Assembly: GCA_019155205.2 (NCBI GenBank)
Contig: JAHNZQ020000049.1
Span: forward strand, 1,950,275 to 2,014,274
Reading direction: 5' to 3'
Length of the DNA stretch: 64,000 nt
DNA from: Gracilaria vermiculophylla
Taxonomy: Eukaryota; Rhodophyta; Florideophyceae; Gracilariales; Gracilariaceae
Position numbers and translations under genes: made by a program
The notes under the pieces: model-generated
Seen by the model: the letters and a program-made list of their open reading frames with translations, nothing else
The model's database searches: none
Told to the model about the DNA's origin: nothing
Shown: piece by piece, positions 62,673 through 64,000 of the stretch
Layout: every line of letters starts with the position of its first letter
Numbering within the stretch: the stretch's first letter is position 1

Positions 62673-63743
62673 GGTGCTTTGTCGTTCTGCGAACGCTTAT
62701 TATGCCAATAGCTGTCCTTAGACGGCTCATCTTCATTCTTCTTCTTCGGGATTTCGTCCCGTTTCTCGGATTCTTTCTCGCGACCCGTTACAGTGAGAGT
62801 ATTTTCTTCTGAGTTGGACTCAGAATCCCGCCTCCGCTTTCTGTTATTTCGGTTTCTTTTATTGGAATTCAGGTACGACTTGCTGCTTGGTCCAGAAATA
62901 TCCTTCTGCTGAATATCCTCGATATCCTTATCTTCTAGAACTGCTTCTTTTAGGGCCACGATGGCGTCCTGAAGTCCAATCCATGCGCAACCGTCGTCCT
63001 CTTCGTGTACTCTGTCATGCTCTTTAAGGGCAGCTTCGACTGATCCAGTGCATTCAATGGAATTGGTTTTGTCTTTGTCGATTAGCGCACCCTTCTGTCC
63101 TTTCTTCATGATTTCTTTGATCACCCTCATGCGCTCCTTTGACATCGAAATAGTCGCGCTATCTTGTTTAGACTTGTGTTTTGTAGATCCAACAACATTG
63201 GACATGATATTTGTGAAGGTTTGAGAAGACAGGTTGGCGTTCAACAGGAGTATAATCGCAAAGTTCTGGCTGTCACTCGAATCTTGTTCAAATTTGGTGA
63301 GGTTGAGATATGACATGGCCGGACCGGCGAATCGTTCAATGTATGATGCGATAGATTCTTCTGGCTCGCGCTTGCAGAAAGTTAATTCCTTGTACAGGCG
63401 AACGATTCTGCGAAGTCGATCTACCGTGGAGTCCTTGGCTATGAGATTGATCATCTTCTTGACGACATCCATTTGATTTATATCTTCGTCGTCCGTTAAC
63501 GGAGTTAAAACTAACTCGCCCGTTGGTACAGCTTTCTTGACAATTTCTTTCTTTAAAAACTCCAGCGAGCGATACAGACGAATACCAAGAGTGGCTGTGG
63601 CTCCCTTTGCTCTCGAATCTTTTCCATTTGCTCATGCTAGGAGTGTTTCAGCCCATTCGTAGACTGCTTCCCGCCAAAGTAGTTTGTCGGCCTCTGATTT
63701 CAGCTTGGAAGGAATGAGAATATTGCTTGGAGAGAGATTCTCT

Positions 63744-63757
63744 CCTGGGCCCATAAC
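63744..63757 (-). promoter_or_regulatory. copia primer-binding site (half initiator tRNA-Met), overlapping a gag ATG
   Basis: The minus strand reads GTTATGGGCCCAGG immediately after the LTR. Its complement CCTGGGCCCATAAC matches the anticodon arm of initiator tRNA-Met. The ATG inside it (63752-63754) is in the gag frame. Confidence 0.8.
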
Positions 63758-63988
63758 TTTCGTATGGACTTCTGACATGTTGTCGAAGTTCATCGTTGCG
63801 TAGTGTGGAGAGAATGGTTCACAAGCAATAACAGCGGGCACAGAGGTCTACCCCGCGCTCCTTCTCAGGTCCAGGGGTAGTGAGCTTGCCTTTAAGTAGG
63901 GATACTTAGCGACCTTTGGGCTAGTGCTAACGTACTATTAGCGATAAAAGTAATAGTTAATAGTACGTAAAAGCGTACGTCATTGATA
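63758..63988 (-). repeat. copia 5' LTR
   Basis: 231 bp, about 93% identical to the 3' LTR. It contains in-frame ATGs for gag (63793) shortly before the primer-binding site, and the same inverted repeat (63930-63939, 63959-63968). Confidence 0.88.
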
Positions 63989-64000
63989 ACAGTATCTCTG
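63989..64000 (+). repeat. Copia target duplication and resumed LTR copy D
   Basis: ACAGT (63989-63993) followed by ATCTCTG, the beginning of the continuation of LTR copy D (family consensus ACAGTATCCTTAAGG), truncated by the window end. Confidence 0.65.

Larger units (their letters stand above)
62642..63793 (-). pseudogene. copia gag, one in-frame stop
   Basis: The frame runs from ATG 63793 (inside the LTR, MNFDNMSEVHTK) or ATG 63754 (inside the primer site) to TAA 62642-62644, with a TGA at 63632-63634. It has features of a copia capsid: FCKREPEESIASYIERFAGPAMSYLNL and a helical middle, then a long charged C-terminus rich in Lys, Asn and Asp. No CCHC zinc knuckle was found, which is unusual for copia gag. 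Downstream domains are in the -1 frame. Confidence 0.75.
59090..63988 (-). mobile_element. Ty1/copia LTR retrotransposon (4899 bp), structurally complete, coding region decayed
   Basis: Two LTRs of 231 bp (59090-59320 and 63758-63988) with about 15 differences, flanked by the duplication ACAGT. On the minus strand the order is 5' LTR, primer-binding site directly adjacent (63744-63757), gag, protease, integrase, reverse transcriptase, RNase H, polypurine tract (59321-59331), 3' LTR. Integrase before reverse transcriptase defines Ty1/copia. Six in-frame stops lie in the coding region. The element is inserted in LTR copy D, so it is the youngest insertion in this stack. Confidence 0.92.

Noticed and set aside
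59432..63793. Stop-codon readthrough or UGA recoding of the copia polyprotein
   Set aside because: One of the stops is TAA, several TGAs are clustered, and ordinary genes in the window end normally with TGA; decay is the simpler reading.
1..64000. CRISPR arrays, bacterial operons or prophage
   Set aside because: Spliced genes, eukaryote-only proteins (Elongin C, IST1, SNARE, Tim9) and eukaryotic transposons rule out a prokaryotic source; no spaced repeats were seen.

Overview
This is a nuclear window from a compact, intron-poor eukaryotic genome. The genes are mitochondrial-import, Golgi, ESCRT, ER and tRNA-charging genes. Most have a single exon, and only four show short introns (about 80-120 bp). 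Gene islands sit between repeat fields made of Ty1/copia, Tc1 and PIF/Harbinger debris. Together with a methylation-type phosphatidylethanolamine pathway and secreted proteins of no recognised family, this fits a florideophyte red alga (Chondrus-like). That assignment is inference, because no rRNA or organelle marker is present.

Left repeat field (1 to about 10.2 kb): the end of a Tc1 element (1-459); a decayed PIF/Harbinger-like pair, transposase on + and SANT/DUF6818-like protein on - (560-2908); unassigned DNA; a 1.29-kb non-autonomous IR/DR Tc1-type element (5193-6480); a second decayed Tc1 element (6553 to about 7753); and two inverted copies of a 554-bp solo LTR. One LTR copy (8095-8962) carries a complete 309-bp SMART/TRIM retroelement. 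The other (9573-10228) holds a 100-N assembly gap.

Gene island (about 11.9-55.8 kb): Cys-rich secreted protein, TraB protein, Elongin C, bacterial-type MTA/SAH deaminase, TIM9 (one intron), 3-hydroxyanthranilate dioxygenase, PP2C (one intron), ER-type DnaJ, SBF/BASS-like transporter overlapping RNASEH2B tail to tail, two tandem secreted paralogues, a type I membrane protein, GDA1/CD39 nucleotidase, valyl-tRNA synthetase, a Cys/His zinc-type protein, a Bet1-like SNARE, IST1, mitochondrial uL1, an LRR protein (one intron), a histidine phosphatase, a four-exon ATP-synthase-e-like gene, a GDP-fucose-transporter-like protein and a CHO2-type PE methyltransferase. Many neighbours are divergent pairs sharing short upstream regions or convergent pairs with short or overlapping 3' ends. 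Mitochondrial functions (TIM9, uL1m, ATP synthase e-like, possibly TraB) and secretory-pathway functions (DnaJ, SNARE, NDPase, nucleotide-sugar transporter, IST1) recur, but no pathway operon is expected or seen.

Right repeat field (56.3-64 kb): a second, inverted copy of the 1.29-kb Tc1-type element, then a Harbinger transposase pseudogene split by the 554-bp LTR and by a second LTR copy. A 4.9-kb copia element with 231-bp LTRs and target duplication ACAGT is inserted in that second copy. The copia element and the SMART share a primer-binding site matching the anticodon arm of initiator tRNA-Met, as in half-tRNA priming.
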